A DNA stretch of 64,000 nucleotides from Phytopseudomonas argentinensis. GTDB taxonomy: Bacteria > Pseudomonadota > Gammaproteobacteria > Pseudomonadales > Pseudomonadaceae. Shown one piece after another: positions 8,513 to 17,501 of the stretch (positions are counted from its first letter, which is position 1; each line of letters begins with the position of its first letter). The stretch spans positions 978,772-1,042,771 of the forward strand of contig NZ_FORC01000002.1 of assembly GCF_900113905.1 (NCBI RefSeq), read 5' to 3'. The translations under genes were made by a program, and so were the position numbers. The notes under the pieces were generated by a model, which ran no database searches, was not told the origin of the DNA, and saw nothing but the letters and a program-made list of their open reading frames with translations.

Positions 8513-9400
8513 ATGAGTTATGACGCAATCATCGTCGGCGGCAGCTATGCCGGCTTGTCCGCAGGCCTGCAGCTGGCCCGGGCCCGGCGCCGCGTGCTGG
8601 TCATCGATGCGGGGGTGCGGCGCAATCGATTCGCCAGCCATTCCCATGGGTTTCTTGGCCAGGACGGGCGCGCGCCCGACGATATCGCCGCCGATGGGCG
8701 CGCCGAGCTGATGGATTACCCGAACGTGACCTGGCAGGTAGGCGAGGCCACCGAGGTGCAGCGTGATGGCGAGGGCTTTCTGGTGACGCTGTGCGGCGGC
8801 CAGGTGCAGGCCGGGCGGCGGCTGATTCTCGCCGGCGGCGTGCGTGACGAGTTGTCGCCCATCGACGGCCTGGCCGAGCGCTGGGGGCGTCATGTATTTC
8901 ATTGCCCCTACTGCCATGGCTATGAGCTCGACCAGGGACGCATCGGCGTGCTGGCGGTTTCGCCAATGTCGATCCACCACGCTCTGATGCTGCCGGATTG
9001 GGGCAGCACCACGTTCTTTCTCAATGGCGCCTTCGTGCCCGATGCCGAGCAGCTCGAACAGCTGGCGCGCCGTGGCGTGGTGGTCGAGCCGGACCCCGTG
9101 CTATCGATGAGTGGCGAGCGTATTGACGTCAACCTGGCCGACGGCCGTACGACGGCGCTGGACGGACTGTTCGTGATGCCGCGCACCCATCAGCACAGTC
9201 CATTGGCCGAACAACTTGGCTGCGAGCTGGTGGAAGGGCCGATGGGCCTTTACCTGCAGACCTCCGAAACCCAGGAAACCAGCGTGGCAGGCGTGTTCGC
9301 CTGCGGCGACGCCGCCCTGGCCGCCGGTTCGGTGGCGCTCGCCGTGGGTACTGGCGCGCGCGCGGGGGCAGGGGCACACCAGTCGTTGATCTTTCGCTAA
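8513..9400 (+). CDS. FAD-dependent oxidoreductase, thioredoxin-reductase-like
   Basis: Encodes 295 residues. The N-terminal FAD-binding motif is IIVGGSYAGLSAG; a CPYCHG motif around residue 137 corresponds to the redox-active CxxC of thioredoxin reductases; the C-terminal FAD motif is VFACGDAAL. The second nucleotide-binding segment (IGVLAVSPMSIHHA) lacks the classic GxGxxA, so NADPH use is doubtful, as in ferredoxin- or substrate-dependent relatives. Soluble and cytoplasmic. Ribosome site GGAGCAAC precedes the ATG. Faces an Rrf2 regulator across about 145 bases, which suggests redox-responsive expression. Natural substrate unknown. Confidence 0.87.
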   Translation: MSYDAIIVGGSYAGLSAGLQLARARRRVLVIDAGVRRNRFASHSHGFLGQDGRAPDDIAADGRAELMDYPNVTWQVGEATEVQRDGEGFLVTLCGGQVQAGRRLILAGGVRDELSPIDGLAERWGRHVFHCPYCHGYELDQGRIGVLAVSPMSIHHALMLPDWGSTTFFLNGAFVPDAEQLEQLARRGVVVEPDPVLSMSGERIDVNLADGRTTALDGLFVMPRTHQHSPLAEQLGCELVEGPMGLYLQTSETQETSVAGVFACGDAALAAGSVALAVGTGARAGAGAHQSLIFR

Positions 9401-9476
9401 CGCGGATCAATGAATCGGCTCTGCCACTTCGGGCATACTGGTGCTCCCCCTTGGTAAGACCGAACGCCGCGCACCG

Positions 9477-9905
9477 ATGACCGCTTTTCTCTCTCTGCTT
9501 CGCACCAGCGCACCACTGCCTGGGCGTGTTGCCAGCCATGTGCTGGTGATCGCCGCAGCGGCCTTGTTCACCCAGCTCGCCTGCGCCGAGGCCGATATCG
9601 CCGCCGGCGAGGCGCTATTCAAGCGCAGCTGCGGCAATTGCCATTACGTGGGGCCGGGCGCGCGCGCCGCTTTCGGTCCTCAGCTCAACGGCCTCTTTGG
9701 GCGGCATGCCGGCTCCACGCCCGACTACAGCTATTCGCCTGCCATGCAGCAAGCGGCGGTGGTGTGGGAGCGTGAAACGCTCAGTGCTTTCATCAAGGAC
9801 TCCGACAGCGTGGTGCCTGGCAACAAGATGCGTTTTTGGGGCATCGGCGACCAGGAGAAGATCGACAGCCTGCTGCTCTACCTGCAATCCCATCAGGATC
9901 ACTAG
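9477..9905 (+). CDS. Periplasmic class I cytochrome c
   Basis: Encodes 142 residues. Signal peptide with hydrophobic core at about residues 21-34, cleaved near ACA-EAD. One haem site, CGNCH (Cys52, Cys55, His56), and a likely axial Met118 in GNKMRFWG. The pattern AFGPQLNGLFGRHAGS resembles the soluble cytochrome c/c2 family that shuttles electrons between complexes. The ATG is the one 36 bases into the longer frame, giving a proper signal sequence. Stands alone between a flavoprotein gene and treS; partner oxidase or reductase not in the window. Confidence 0.88.
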   Translation: MTAFLSLLRTSAPLPGRVASHVLVIAAAALFTQLACAEADIAAGEALFKRSCGNCHYVGPGARAAFGPQLNGLFGRHAGSTPDYSYSPAMQQAAVVWERETLSAFIKDSDSVVPGNKMRFWGIGDQEKIDSLLLYLQSHQDH

Positions 9906-10025
9906 CCGCGCGCTCCTGGCGTCTGCAATCAATCTGAACGAAGCCCGCCGATACCGGTTCTGAATCTACAGAACCAGCGGACGGCCCGGCCGTTCGCGAT
10001 CCTTCCTTTCACTCCCGGGATCGCT

Positions 10026-12101
10026 ATGGCAGATGAACAACAGATCAACTGGTTGGTCGAGCAGTCCATGCTGCACGCCGCCCGCCAGCGCACGCGCCTG
10101 TATTCGGGCCAGGCCCGTTTGTGGCAACAACCCTACGCACTGGCCAGGCCACGCAGCGTTACCGCGGTAGCCTCGGTGTGGCTGGCGGTCTATCCCGCCT
10201 CGATCATCACCGCCCCCGAGGGCTCGGTACTCCAGGCGCTCGGTGACGAGCGCCTGTGGGCGGCTTTGTCCGAGCTGGGTGTGCAGGGCATCCACACCGG
10301 GCCGCTGCGCCGCTCCGGTGGTTTGCAGGGGCGCGAGTACACGCCCACCGTCGATGGCAACTTCGACCGCATCAGCCTGGAGATCGACCCGCGTTTCGGC
10401 AGCGAGGAGCAGCTGGTGCACCTGAGCCGAGTGGCCGCCGCGCACAACGCGGTGACCATCGACGACTCGATCCCTTCGCATACCGGCAAGGGTGCCGATT
10501 TCCGCTTGGCGGAAATGGCCTACGGCGACTATCCCGGCCTGTATCACATGGTGGAAATCGCCGAAGCCGACTGGGAGCTGCTGCCGCCGCTGGCCGAAGG
10601 CCGCGACTCGGTGAACCTGTCGCCGGCTACCGTCGATGCCCTGCGCGACAAGCACTACATCGTTGGCCAGCTGCAGCGGGTGATCTTTTTCGAGCCGGGG
10701 GTCAAGGAAACCGACTGGAGCGCCACCGGCGAGATCACCGGTGTCGACGGCAAGGTACGCCGCTGGGTGTACCTGCATTATTTCAAGGAAGGCCAACCGT
10801 CGCTGAACTGGCTGGACCCGACCTTCGCCGCCCAGCAACTGGTCACCGGCGAGTCGCTGCACGCCATCGACGTGATCGGCTCGCGGGTGTTGCGCCTGGA
10901 TGCCAATGGCTTTCTCGGTGTCGAACGGCGCAGCCAGGGCAATGCCTGGTCGGAGAGCCATCCGTTGTCGCTGACCGGCAACCAGCTGCTCGCCGGGATG
11001 ATCCGCAAGGCCGGTGCGTTCAGCTTCCAGGAGCTGAACCTGACTCTGGACGACATCGCCTCGATGTCCCAGGGCGGCGCCGACCTGTCCTATGACTTCA
11101 TCACCCGGCCGGCCTACCAGCACGCGCTGCTGACCGGCGACGTCGAGTTCCTGCGCCTGATGTTGCTGCAGATGCACGACTTCGGCATCGATCCGGCATC
11201 GCTGATCCACGCCCTGCAGAACCATGACGAGCTGACCCTGGAGCTGGTGCATTTCTGGACCCTGCATGCCAACGACACCTATGTGTTCCGTGGCCAGAGC
11301 CTGCCGGGCAGCATCCTGCGCGAGCATATTCGCGGCGAGATGTACGAGCGCCTGACCGGCGAGCATGCGCCCTACAACCTGAAGTTCGTCACCAATGGCG
11401 TGGCCTGCACCACGGTGAGCATCATCACCGCAGCGTTGGGTATTCGCGACCTGAGCACCATCAGCGACGCCGATATCGAGCAGATTCGCCGCGTGCACCT
11501 GCTGCTGCTGATGTTCAACGCCATGCAGCCCGGCGTGGTGGCGTTGTCGGGCTGGGATCTGGTGGGCGCCTTGCCGCTGGAGGCCGAGCAGGTGGCCGAG
11601 CTGATCGCCGACGGCGATACCCGCTGGATCAACCGCGGCGGCTATGACCTGGTCGACCTCGACCCGGACGCGCTGCTGTCCGCCGAAGGCCTGCCACGCT
11701 CGCGGCAGCTCTACGGCAGCCTTAGCGAGCAGTTGCAGGATCCCCAGTCGTTCGCCTCCCAGGCGCGCCGGCTGTTCGCCGCGCGACGTTCCCATGGCGT
11801 GGCTTCCAGCCGGCAGATCGCCGTACCGGTCACGCAGCATCCGGCATTGCTGATCATGGTCCACGAGTTGCCGGCGGGTCGCGGCATTCAGGTCACGGCG
11901 CTGAATTTCGGCGCCGAGCCGATCGATGAGGTGATCATTCTCGAGCACGTCGAGCCAGGGCCGGTGGTGGACATCATCCACGAGCGGCTGCTGGGTGATC
12001 TGTCTGCCGAAGGCGAGCTGCATATCCAGCTCGAGCCCTATGAAGGGTTGGCGCTGCGGATCGCCAGCATGGCACCCGGTATCGCGCCAATGGATGGCTG
12101 A
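10026..12101 (+). CDS. treS: Trehalose synthase (maltose alpha-D-glucosyltransferase)
   Basis: Encodes 691 residues, the size of the P. stutzeri enzyme (689), which it resembles along its length; it lacks a fused maltokinase. A GH13 TIM barrel with nucleophile around Asp292 ([10 protein letters not shown]), acid/base Glu in FQELNL and the NHDE motif. It isomerises maltose and trehalose intramolecularly in the cytoplasm, used for osmoprotection and trehalose turnover. The ATG follows the only sensible initiation context. Unusually isolated from glgE/glgB/treY/treZ genes, which often accompany treS. pgm, 4.5 kb away, is the only other glucan-related gene. Confidence 0.93.
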   Translation: MADEQQINWLVEQSMLHAARQRTRLYSGQARLWQQPYALARPRSVTAVASVWLAVYPASIITAPEGSVLQALGDERLWAALSELGVQGIHTGPLRRSGGLQGREYTPTVDGNFDRISLEIDPRFGSEEQLVHLSRVAAAHNAVTIDDSIPSHTGKGADFRLAEMAYGDYPGLYHMVEIAEADWELLPPLAEGRDSVNLSPATVDALRDKHYIVGQLQRVIFFEPGVKETDWSATGEITGVDGKVRRWVYLHYFKEGQPSLNWLDPTFAAQQLVTGESLHAIDVIGSRVLRLDANGFLGVERRSQGNAWSESHPLSLTGNQLLAGMIRKAGAFSFQELNLTLDDIASMSQGGADLSYDFITRPAYQHALLTGDVEFLRLMLLQMHDFGIDPASLIHALQNHDELTLELVHFWTLHANDTYVFRGQSLPGSILREHIRGEMYERLTGEHAPYNLKFVTNGVACTTVSIITAALGIRDLSTISDADIEQIRRVHLLLLMFNAMQPGVVALSGWDLVGALPLEAEQVAELIADGDTRWINRGGYDLVDLDPDALLSAEGLPRSRQLYGSLSEQLQDPQSFASQARRLFAARRSHGVASSRQIAVPVTQHPALLIMVHELPAGRGIQVTALNFGAEPIDEVIILEHVEPGPVVDIIHERLLGDLSAEGELHIQLEPYEGLALRIASMAPGIAPMDG

Positions 12102-12222
12102 GCGTTATGCCTTCGGGAACTAAGCTCATAACCTTCGAATAGTTGAGCGCGCCTGGCGGCGCGCCGTATTGTCGCTATCCAGGCTGGCCGAGGGTGCTGG
12201 CCCATGCTGAGTTGAGGTTTCC

Positions 12223-13185
12223 ATGAACGGCGAGTTTGCCATCTGCAGCGAAGATGGCGCCGAGGCTGATCTTTCATCGCGCCCCATCAACTGGGAGCTG
12301 GAACAGACCGTTGCCGGTCTGCGTGCAGCCCGCGCCGAGTGGCGCAGCCATACCGGTCGCAATTCGCAGTTGGGTGGTCGCGAGTTGCCCTCGCGGCAGG
12401 CCATGGCAGCGATTCTCAGCGGCCTGTGCGGGGCACTCTTCCCGATGCGCCTGGGCCCAACCGAGCTGCGCGAGGAAAGCGAGGATTATTACGTCGGCCA
12501 CACCCTCGATCGCGCGCTGAACGCACTGGTGGCGCAAGTGCGCATGGAGCTGCGTTATGCCGCTCGCCAGCGCGGCGACCATACAGCCCAGGTGGATCAT
12601 CAGGCCGTGGCCATCGTCCGCGACTTCGCGGCCGCCTTGCCAGCGCTGCGCCGCCTGCTCGACCAGGACGTGGTGGCCGCCTACAACGGCGACCCGGCGG
12701 CCCGCAGCGTGGATGAAGTGCTGCTGTGCTACCCCGGCGTGCTGGCGGTGATCTATCACCGCCTGGCCCACCACCTGTATCGCGCCGGCCTGCCGCTGTT
12801 GGCGCGCATCGCGGCGGAAACCGCCCACGGTGCGACCGGCATCGATATTCACCCGGGCGCGCAGATCGGCCACAGTTTCTTCATCGATCATGGCACCGGT
12901 GTGGTGATCGGCGAGACGGCGATCATCGGCAACCATGTGCGCATCTACCAGGCAGTGACCCTCGGCGCCAAGCGCTTCACCAGCGACGAGAGTGGCCAGT
13001 TGCACAAGGGCCAGCCACGCCACCCGATCGTCGAGGACGAAGTGGTGATTTATGCCGGGGCCACCATCCTGGGGCGCATCACCATCGGCAAGGGCTCGGT
13101 AATCGGCGGTAACGTCTGGCTCACCCGCAGTGTCGAGCCGGGTAGTAATGTGTCCCAGGCAAGCACGCAGCAAGGTGGTTGCTGA
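12223..13185 (+). CDS. epsC: Serine O-acetyltransferase, EpsC type
   Basis: Encodes 320 residues. The N-terminal helical domain is followed from about residue 195 by left-handed beta-helix hexapeptide repeats (IDIHPGAQIG, HGTGVVIGETAIIG, GATILGRITIGKGSVIGG). His residues in GIDIHPGAQIGHSFFIDHG match the acetyl-CoA/serine active site of CysE. Length and N-terminus fit the EpsC subgroup, longer than E. coli CysE (273). It makes O-acetylserine for cysteine synthesis. The C-terminal QQGGC ends in Cys rather than the Ile that lets CysE bind CysK. No cysteine-pathway neighbours. Confidence 0.88.
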   Translation: MNGEFAICSEDGAEADLSSRPINWELEQTVAGLRAARAEWRSHTGRNSQLGGRELPSRQAMAAILSGLCGALFPMRLGPTELREESEDYYVGHTLDRALNALVAQVRMELRYAARQRGDHTAQVDHQAVAIVRDFAAALPALRRLLDQDVVAAYNGDPAARSVDEVLLCYPGVLAVIYHRLAHHLYRAGLPLLARIAAETAHGATGIDIHPGAQIGHSFFIDHGTGVVIGETAIIGNHVRIYQAVTLGAKRFTSDESGQLHKGQPRHPIVEDEVVIYAGATILGRITIGKGSVIGGNVWLTRSVEPGSNVSQASTQQGGC

Positions 13186-13254
13186 TCCATGTCACAGGAT
13201 TTTCACGCAGCTTGCATAGACTCGGTGCGAGACTAAAGAGAAAGGAAAAGAGAG

Positions 13255-13341
13255 ATGGACGATTATCAGGAAGAGTTGCTCGAGTCCCGTGCTTTGGAGC
13301 AGGACGTGCCCGAGTTCGCCGAAGACGCCACCGAGCTGTGA
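13255..13341 (+). CDS. 28-residue acidic microprotein
   Basis: A short frame, MDDYQEELLESRALEQDV and ten more residues, begins 69 bases after epsC with a strong purine-rich ribosome site (AAGGAAAAGAGAG) and ends 42 bases before a palindromic terminator. The product is very acidic with a likely single amphipathic helix. I recall similar short acidic frames in other pseudomonads. Good translation signals and a terminator support a real gene; its function is unknown. Confidence 0.6.
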   Translation: MDDYQEELLESRALEQDVPEFAEDATEL

Positions 13342-13383
13342 GCCCGGCGGCCGGCTGGGGGTGAGCCCCACCACGATCAATAC

Positions 13384-13417
13384 AAAAAGGCCCGATGCAG
13401 CTGCATTGGGCCTTTTT
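13384..13417. terminator. Bidirectional rho-independent terminator
   Basis: A5-GGCCCGATGCAG pairs with CTGCATTGGGCC-T5 with a single G-T wobble, giving A- and T-runs on the two sides. It separates the microprotein gene from the convergent metal-transport operon. Confidence 0.9.
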
Positions 13418-13436
13418 CATTGCTGCACCAAACCCT

Positions 13437-14324
13437 TTATTGGGTCAGGGCCTTGACCAGTGCGTTGAGGTTGCCTTCCAGTTCGGCGACCGGATCGTCG
13501 CTGTCGGTTGCCAGTACCAGCAGCGGCACACCGGCTGCCTTGATGGCTTCCAGCACCGGCTTGGGCGGGTTGCGGTGCGCCAGCACCAGGGCCACGTCAT
13601 CGGCCTGCAGGCTACTGCCCAATGACTGCAGGGCGTCGGCATCCCAGTCGCGGTCATCTCGGCTGTCGCTGCTGACCAGGTCGAGGTTGAGGCCGCTGAT
13701 CAGGTAGTCCAGGCGATCGCTGAGGCTGTACACCGACAGGTTGTCGGCCTTGGCCAGCTCGCGCTCGCTATGGGCGTTGAGCTTGAGCAGGCGCTGCTTG
13801 AGGGTGGCCAGGTTCTGCTCGACCTTGGTCTTGGCGTCCGGTGCCAGGCGCACCAGGTCGGCGGCCATCACGTCGGCCATGCGCCCCATGTTGTTGATCG
13901 CCAGCCACGGGTGGCCCGCCAGATCGTTGTCGCCGGCGCTTTCGGCCTGGATGGCGATGCCCGGCAGGGCGCCGTCTACCGGGCGGGCAGCGTCGATCTC
14001 GACGATGCGGATGTTGCTGCGTCTGGCCATGGGGTAGAGCGGGTCTTCGGCCCACAGCGAGCGCAGGCCGATGGCCGCGTCGGCGCCGCTGGCCACTTTC
14101 TGCAGCGCGGCGGCGCCACGCCCGGCGAAATACGACACCTGGCGGCTGGCCGGCAGGTTGGCCGGCGCGGCGCGTTCGATGTGCACCGCGGTGCCGTCGA
14201 GCAGGTCACTGGCCAGGCCGAAGGTGATCGGCTGCGATACCAGGACGGTGACGTCCTTGGCGAGGGCCAGGCCCGGCAGGCTGAGGAGCAGGGCAAGGCC
14301 CAGGTGGTGAAGTCGATGGGTCAT
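13437..14324 (-). CDS. ZnuA/TroA-like substrate-binding protein with degenerate metal site
   Basis: Encodes 295 residues, last gene of the metal operon, overlapping the permease gene by 4 bases. Signal peptide at residues 1-22 (LALLLSLPGLALA). It follows the TroA fold (long linking helix around KTKVEQNLATLKQRLLKL), but only one of the canonical ligands is recognisable (AGHPWLAINN). The first His position falls in ANLPASRQV, and the third (usually VHAAY) is LSVYSLSD. It therefore probably does not bind metal like its paralogue at the other end of the ABC block; it may bind another ligand, receive metal from the first protein, or be non-catalytic. Confidence 0.82.
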   Translation of the reverse strand: MTHRLHHLGLALLLSLPGLALAKDVTVLVSQPITFGLASDLLDGTAVHIERAAPANLPASRQVSYFAGRGAAALQKVASGADAAIGLRSLWAEDPLYPMARRSNIRIVEIDAARPVDGALPGIAIQAESAGDNDLAGHPWLAINNMGRMADVMAADLVRLAPDAKTKVEQNLATLKQRLLKLNAHSERELAKADNLSVYSLSDRLDYLISGLNLDLVSSDSRDDRDWDADALQSLGSSLQADDVALVLAHRNPPKPVLEAIKAAGVPLLVLATDSDDPVAELEGNLNALVKALTQ

Positions 14325-15223
14325 CCCAGGTTCCCTTTCAAGCTTGGTACGACGCCGCGCGCGATGGCGGCGAGGGCGAAGGCGATACCGGCGATCATGA
14401 TGATCGCGGCGCCGGAGGGGATCGGCAGATCCAGCACGATGGGCAGTAGGATGCCGAGCAGCGTGCTGACGGTGGCGATCAGCACCGAGAGCCAGAAGAA
14501 GCCTTTCAGCGACTGGCTGAGCAGGCGCGCGGCGGCCGCCGGAATCACCAGCAGGGCGCCGACCAGAATGGCGCCGATGACCTTGACCGCAGCCACGGTG
14601 ATCAGCGTCACCAGAATCACGAACAGGTAGTCCAGGGTCTTCACGGCAACGCCGCGCACCGCGGCCAGCTGCGGGTTGAAGCTGGCCAGCATGATGCGGT
14701 TGTACATGGGCAGCGCCAGGCCCATGACCAGGCCGCCGACCACTAGCAGCACCAGCAGGTCGGTACCGTTGACGGTCAGCACCGAGCCGAACAGCACGTT
14801 TTCCAGAATGTGCACGTTGATGCGTCCGGCCAGCACCAGCAGCAGGCTGGCGCCCATGGCCAGGGACACCGACAGGAACACCCCGATCAGTGTGTCCGGG
14901 GCCAGGCCGGTACGATTGCGCAGGTAGTTGAGCAGGATGCCGAACAGCAGCGCGTAGCCGAACAGCGCGCCGTAGGGGCCGGTGTAGGGCTCGCCGAGCA
15001 GGATGCCGATGGCCACGCCGGTCAGCGCGGCGTGGCCCACCGCCTCGGAAAAGAACGCGAAGCGCTTGACCACCACCAGGGTGCCGAGGCCGCCCAGCAC
15101 CGGGCCGATCAGCAGGCCGGCGAGCAGCGCATTGACCACGAAGCCATAGGCCAGCGCGGCGGGCAGGTAGCCGGCCGAGGCCCAGCCCTGGATCAGCAGG
15201 CGAAATTGTTCATAGTCGATCAT
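14321..15223 (-). CDS. Metal ABC transporter permease (ZnuB/MntB family)
   Basis: Encodes 300 residues with eight or nine hydrophobic helices. The conserved ABC-3 features are there: LVVVKRFAFFSEAVGHAALTG near residue 50 and a long loop FNPQLAAVRGV. It forms the membrane channel of a zinc/manganese-type importer. Its start ATG overlaps the stop of the ATPase gene (ATGA) and its stop overlaps the next start, so translation is coupled. A longer in-frame ORF extends across the ATPase gene and is an artefact of high GC. Confidence 0.92.
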   Translation of the reverse strand: MIDYEQFRLLIQGWASAGYLPAALAYGFVVNALLAGLLIGPVLGGLGTLVVVKRFAFFSEAVGHAALTGVAIGILLGEPYTGPYGALFGYALLFGILLNYLRNRTGLAPDTLIGVFLSVSLAMGASLLLVLAGRINVHILENVLFGSVLTVNGTDLLVLLVVGGLVMGLALPMYNRIMLASFNPQLAAVRGVAVKTLDYLFVILVTLITVAAVKVIGAILVGALLVIPAAAARLLSQSLKGFFWLSVLIATVSTLLGILLPIVLDLPIPSGAAIIMIAGIAFALAAIARGVVPSLKGNLG

Positions 15224-15975
15224 GGCTGGGCGGCCTCCACAGTGCGGGCATGGGTGGAGAACAGGCCCAGCAGGCGCTCCGGGGTCAGGGCCTCGGCTGG
15301 CGGCGCATCGAACAGCACGCGGCGGCTCAGGCCGGTGACGCGGTCGGCCAGGCGCTTGACCGCCTCCAGGTCGTGCTCGATCCATAGCACGGTCATACCG
15401 GCGCGGCGCCAGTCGCCTAGCAGGCGTTCGAATACCTGGATGCCGGCTTCGTCGAGGGCCGACATCGGCTCGTCGAGAACCAGCAGTTGCGGCGTAGGGA
15501 TCAGCCCCTGGGCCAGCAGCACGCGTTGCCGCTCGCCGCCGGATAGCGCGCCCATGCGCCGTTTGCGCTTTTCCAGCATGCCGACGCGAGCCAGGGCCTC
15601 GTCGATAGGTTTGCTGAAATGCTTGGACAAGCCAAGAAAGGCCGGCCGGCGCTGGCACATGGCAGCCATGAAGTCGTCGACTGTCATCGGCAGGCCGCGG
15701 TCGAACTCCAGGGCCTGGGGCACGTAGCCGATGGTGCCGACGGCGCCGGGCCACTGCAGGCTGAGCGTGCCTTGATGGGGCATCTGGCCAAGCAGGGTCT
15801 TGATCAGCGAGCTCTTGCCACCGCCGTTGGGGCCGACCAGCGCATGCACGCTGCCCGGACGCACCTGGAAGCTGACGTTGTCGAGGATCGAGGTGCGCCC
15901 CAAGACCAGGCTGACCTGCTGGAAATCGAGGGTCGGGCCAATGGCTTTCACGCCCAGGTTTTCGGCCGCGGTCAT
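15220..15975 (-). CDS. Metal ABC transporter ATP-binding protein
   Basis: Encodes 251 residues. Walker A GPNGGGKSS at residues 48-56, Q-loop in YVPQALEF, signature LSGGERQ, Walker B LLVLDEP and switch His in WIEHD. This belongs with ZnuC/MntA ATPases that power metal import. Four-base overlaps with the binding-protein gene upstream and the permease gene downstream indicate stoichiometric translation. Confidence 0.94.
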   Translation of the reverse strand: MTAAENLGVKAIGPTLDFQQVSLVLGRTSILDNVSFQVRPGSVHALVGPNGGGKSSLIKTLLGQMPHQGTLSLQWPGAVGTIGYVPQALEFDRGLPMTVDDFMAAMCQRRPAFLGLSKHFSKPIDEALARVGMLEKRKRRMGALSGGERQRVLLAQGLIPTPQLLVLDEPMSALDEAGIQVFERLLGDWRRAGMTVLWIEHDLEAVKRLADRVTGLSRRVLFDAPPAEALTPERLLGLFSTHARTVEAAQP

Positions 15976-16898
15976 TGGCCGGCATCCTGGATGGCGCGCA
16001 CCACGGTGTTCATGTTGTTGGCCATTTCCTTCTCGTATTTTTCGGCGCTGTAGTCGCCGTAGGAAATGTGGGACAGCGGGTAGAGCTTGACGCCGGACTC
16101 GCGCTGGATGGTGTCGACGTAGGTGGACGGGAAGTCCAGCTCGGAAAAGATCACCTTGACGTCCAGCTCGCGCAGCTGGTCGATGGTCTTTTTCAGCTGG
16201 CTCGGGCTCGGTTCGATGCCATGGGCCGGTTCCACCACCGCGGTGACTTCCAGGCCGAACTCACGCAGCAGGTAGTCGTAGGCCGCGTGCACAGTGGCCA
16301 CGCGCAGGTCGGCGTCTGGTGCTTCGGTCAGTTGGGCGAGGGCATCGGCGCGCAGTTTGCGCAGGCGTTTGCCATAGGCGCGGGCGTTCTGGGTGTAGAC
16401 CTTGGCGTTGTCCGGGTCGAGCTTGCCGAGCTCGCGGGCGATGTTGTTGACCTGGGCGATGGAAGCGCTGATCGACAGGAAGGTATGCGGGTTGACCACC
16501 TTGCCGGCACCCCGGGCGGCAATGCCGGTGGCCGCCAGCAGCGGCACGTTGGCATTGGCTTCGATCACTTCGATATCCGGCTTCTCGCTGGCGGCGATCA
16601 TGCGGTCGGCGAAGTCGTCATGACCCACGCCGTTGAGCACCACCACGTCCAGGGTGCCGATGCGCTTGATGTCTTCGGCGCGCGGCTCGTAGGCGTGGGG
16701 GTTGAAGCCGGCGGGAATCAGCGGCACCACCTCGGCCTTGTCGCCGACGATATTGCTCACGTAGCTGTAGTAGGGGTGCAGGGTGATACCGATGCGCAGC
16801 TTGGCATCGGCCGCGCTGGCCAGGCCGAGCAGGAGCAGGGCGCCGATGCTCAGGCGTGACAGCAGAGGGCGTGCGCGGAAAAAGCGGGAAATGGGCAT
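15972..16898 (-). CDS. Metal ABC transporter substrate-binding protein (cluster A-I)
   Basis: Encodes 308 residues with a signal peptide ending near ASAADA-K. The cluster A-I ligands are all visible: His in FNPHAYEP, His in VNPHTFLS, His in ATVHAAYDYLL, and an acidic residue near FSELDFP. The His-rich loop of zinc-specific ZnuA is absent, so manganese, ferrous iron or zinc are all possible. It captures metal in the periplasm and hands it to the permease. Overlaps the ATPase start by 4 bases; 36 bases separate it from the upstream gene. Confidence 0.92.
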   Translation of the reverse strand: MPISRFFRARPLLSRLSIGALLLLGLASAADAKLRIGITLHPYYSYVSNIVGDKAEVVPLIPAGFNPHAYEPRAEDIKRIGTLDVVVLNGVGHDDFADRMIAASEKPDIEVIEANANVPLLAATGIAARGAGKVVNPHTFLSISASIAQVNNIARELGKLDPDNAKVYTQNARAYGKRLRKLRADALAQLTEAPDADLRVATVHAAYDYLLREFGLEVTAVVEPAHGIEPSPSQLKKTIDQLRELDVKVIFSELDFPSTYVDTIQRESGVKLYPLSHISYGDYSAEKYEKEMANNMNTVVRAIQDAGQ

Positions 16899-16934
16899 GG
16901 GCGGGCGGTCTTCTGTCGGGTGAGTCAGAGGTGA

Positions 16935-17501
16935 TCAGTGGCGATGCTGCCGGGTCACACCTGCGTCGTACTGGGAGGCGATCTGCTGCCAGCCGGCAGC
17001 GATCAGGTCCGGCGCGTCGAGGCTGACGGGCGCGCTGGCGGTATTGCGGTTGAGCCACACGTCAGCCTGCTCGTGCTCGGCATCGAGGCGCATCAGCAGG
17101 GAGCCGGCAACCTCCAGCGCCTGGCTGGCGCCGAAATAGGCGGCCACGTCACCAGGCAGCAACTGCCACTGGTGGCTGCCGCGGCTGGTCGCGCTGGCAT
17201 CATTCACGAAGGGCGGGAAGCCTTCGTCGGCCAGCTCAGCCGGGCTGAGCAGGGCCTGCTCTTCGTCACGGCGGATGCGGATCTCGTCGGCGGCCACGCG
17301 CAGGTCGGCGTAGATGCCCTGTTCGGCGGCGGTCAGGTCGCGGCGGGCGTCGATCTGGTGGCTGGCGATGGCGGTTTCAGTGTCCGTCTCGCCATGCCAG
17401 GCCACCACCGAACCGGCCGCCAGCACGATGACCAGGCACAACAGGAGCACATAGAGGGTTTCATGACCGGCACCGGCGGGGCGTACTACCTGAACCGTCA
17501 T
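16935..17501 (-). CDS. Membrane-anchored protein of unknown function (DUF6162-like)
   Basis: Encodes 188 residues. One TM helix at about residues 16-36 (LYVLLLCLVIVLAAGSVVAW), then a periplasmic domain of about 150 residues, acidic, with a His/Arg C-terminus (TRQHRH). The resemblance to DUF6162 comes from memory of similar operons. No catalytic motif. Its place between the small periplasmic protein and the metal-binding protein suggests an accessory or assembly role in uptake. Confidence 0.72.
   Translation of the reverse strand: MTVQVVRPAGAGHETLYVLLLCLVIVLAAGSVVAWHGETDTETAIASHQIDARRDLTAAEQGIYADLRVAADEIRIRRDEEQALLSPAELADEGFPPFVNDASATSRGSHQWQLLPGDVAAYFGASQALEVAGSLLMRLDAEHEQADVWLNRNTASAPVSLDAPDLIAAGWQQIASQYDAGVTRQHRH

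Noticed and set aside
14321..15985. 554-codon frame joining the ATPase region with the permease
   Set aside because: The first half is out of frame with the ATPase gene and consists of Arg/Pro-rich sequence; the permease starts at the ATG overlapping the ATPase stop.
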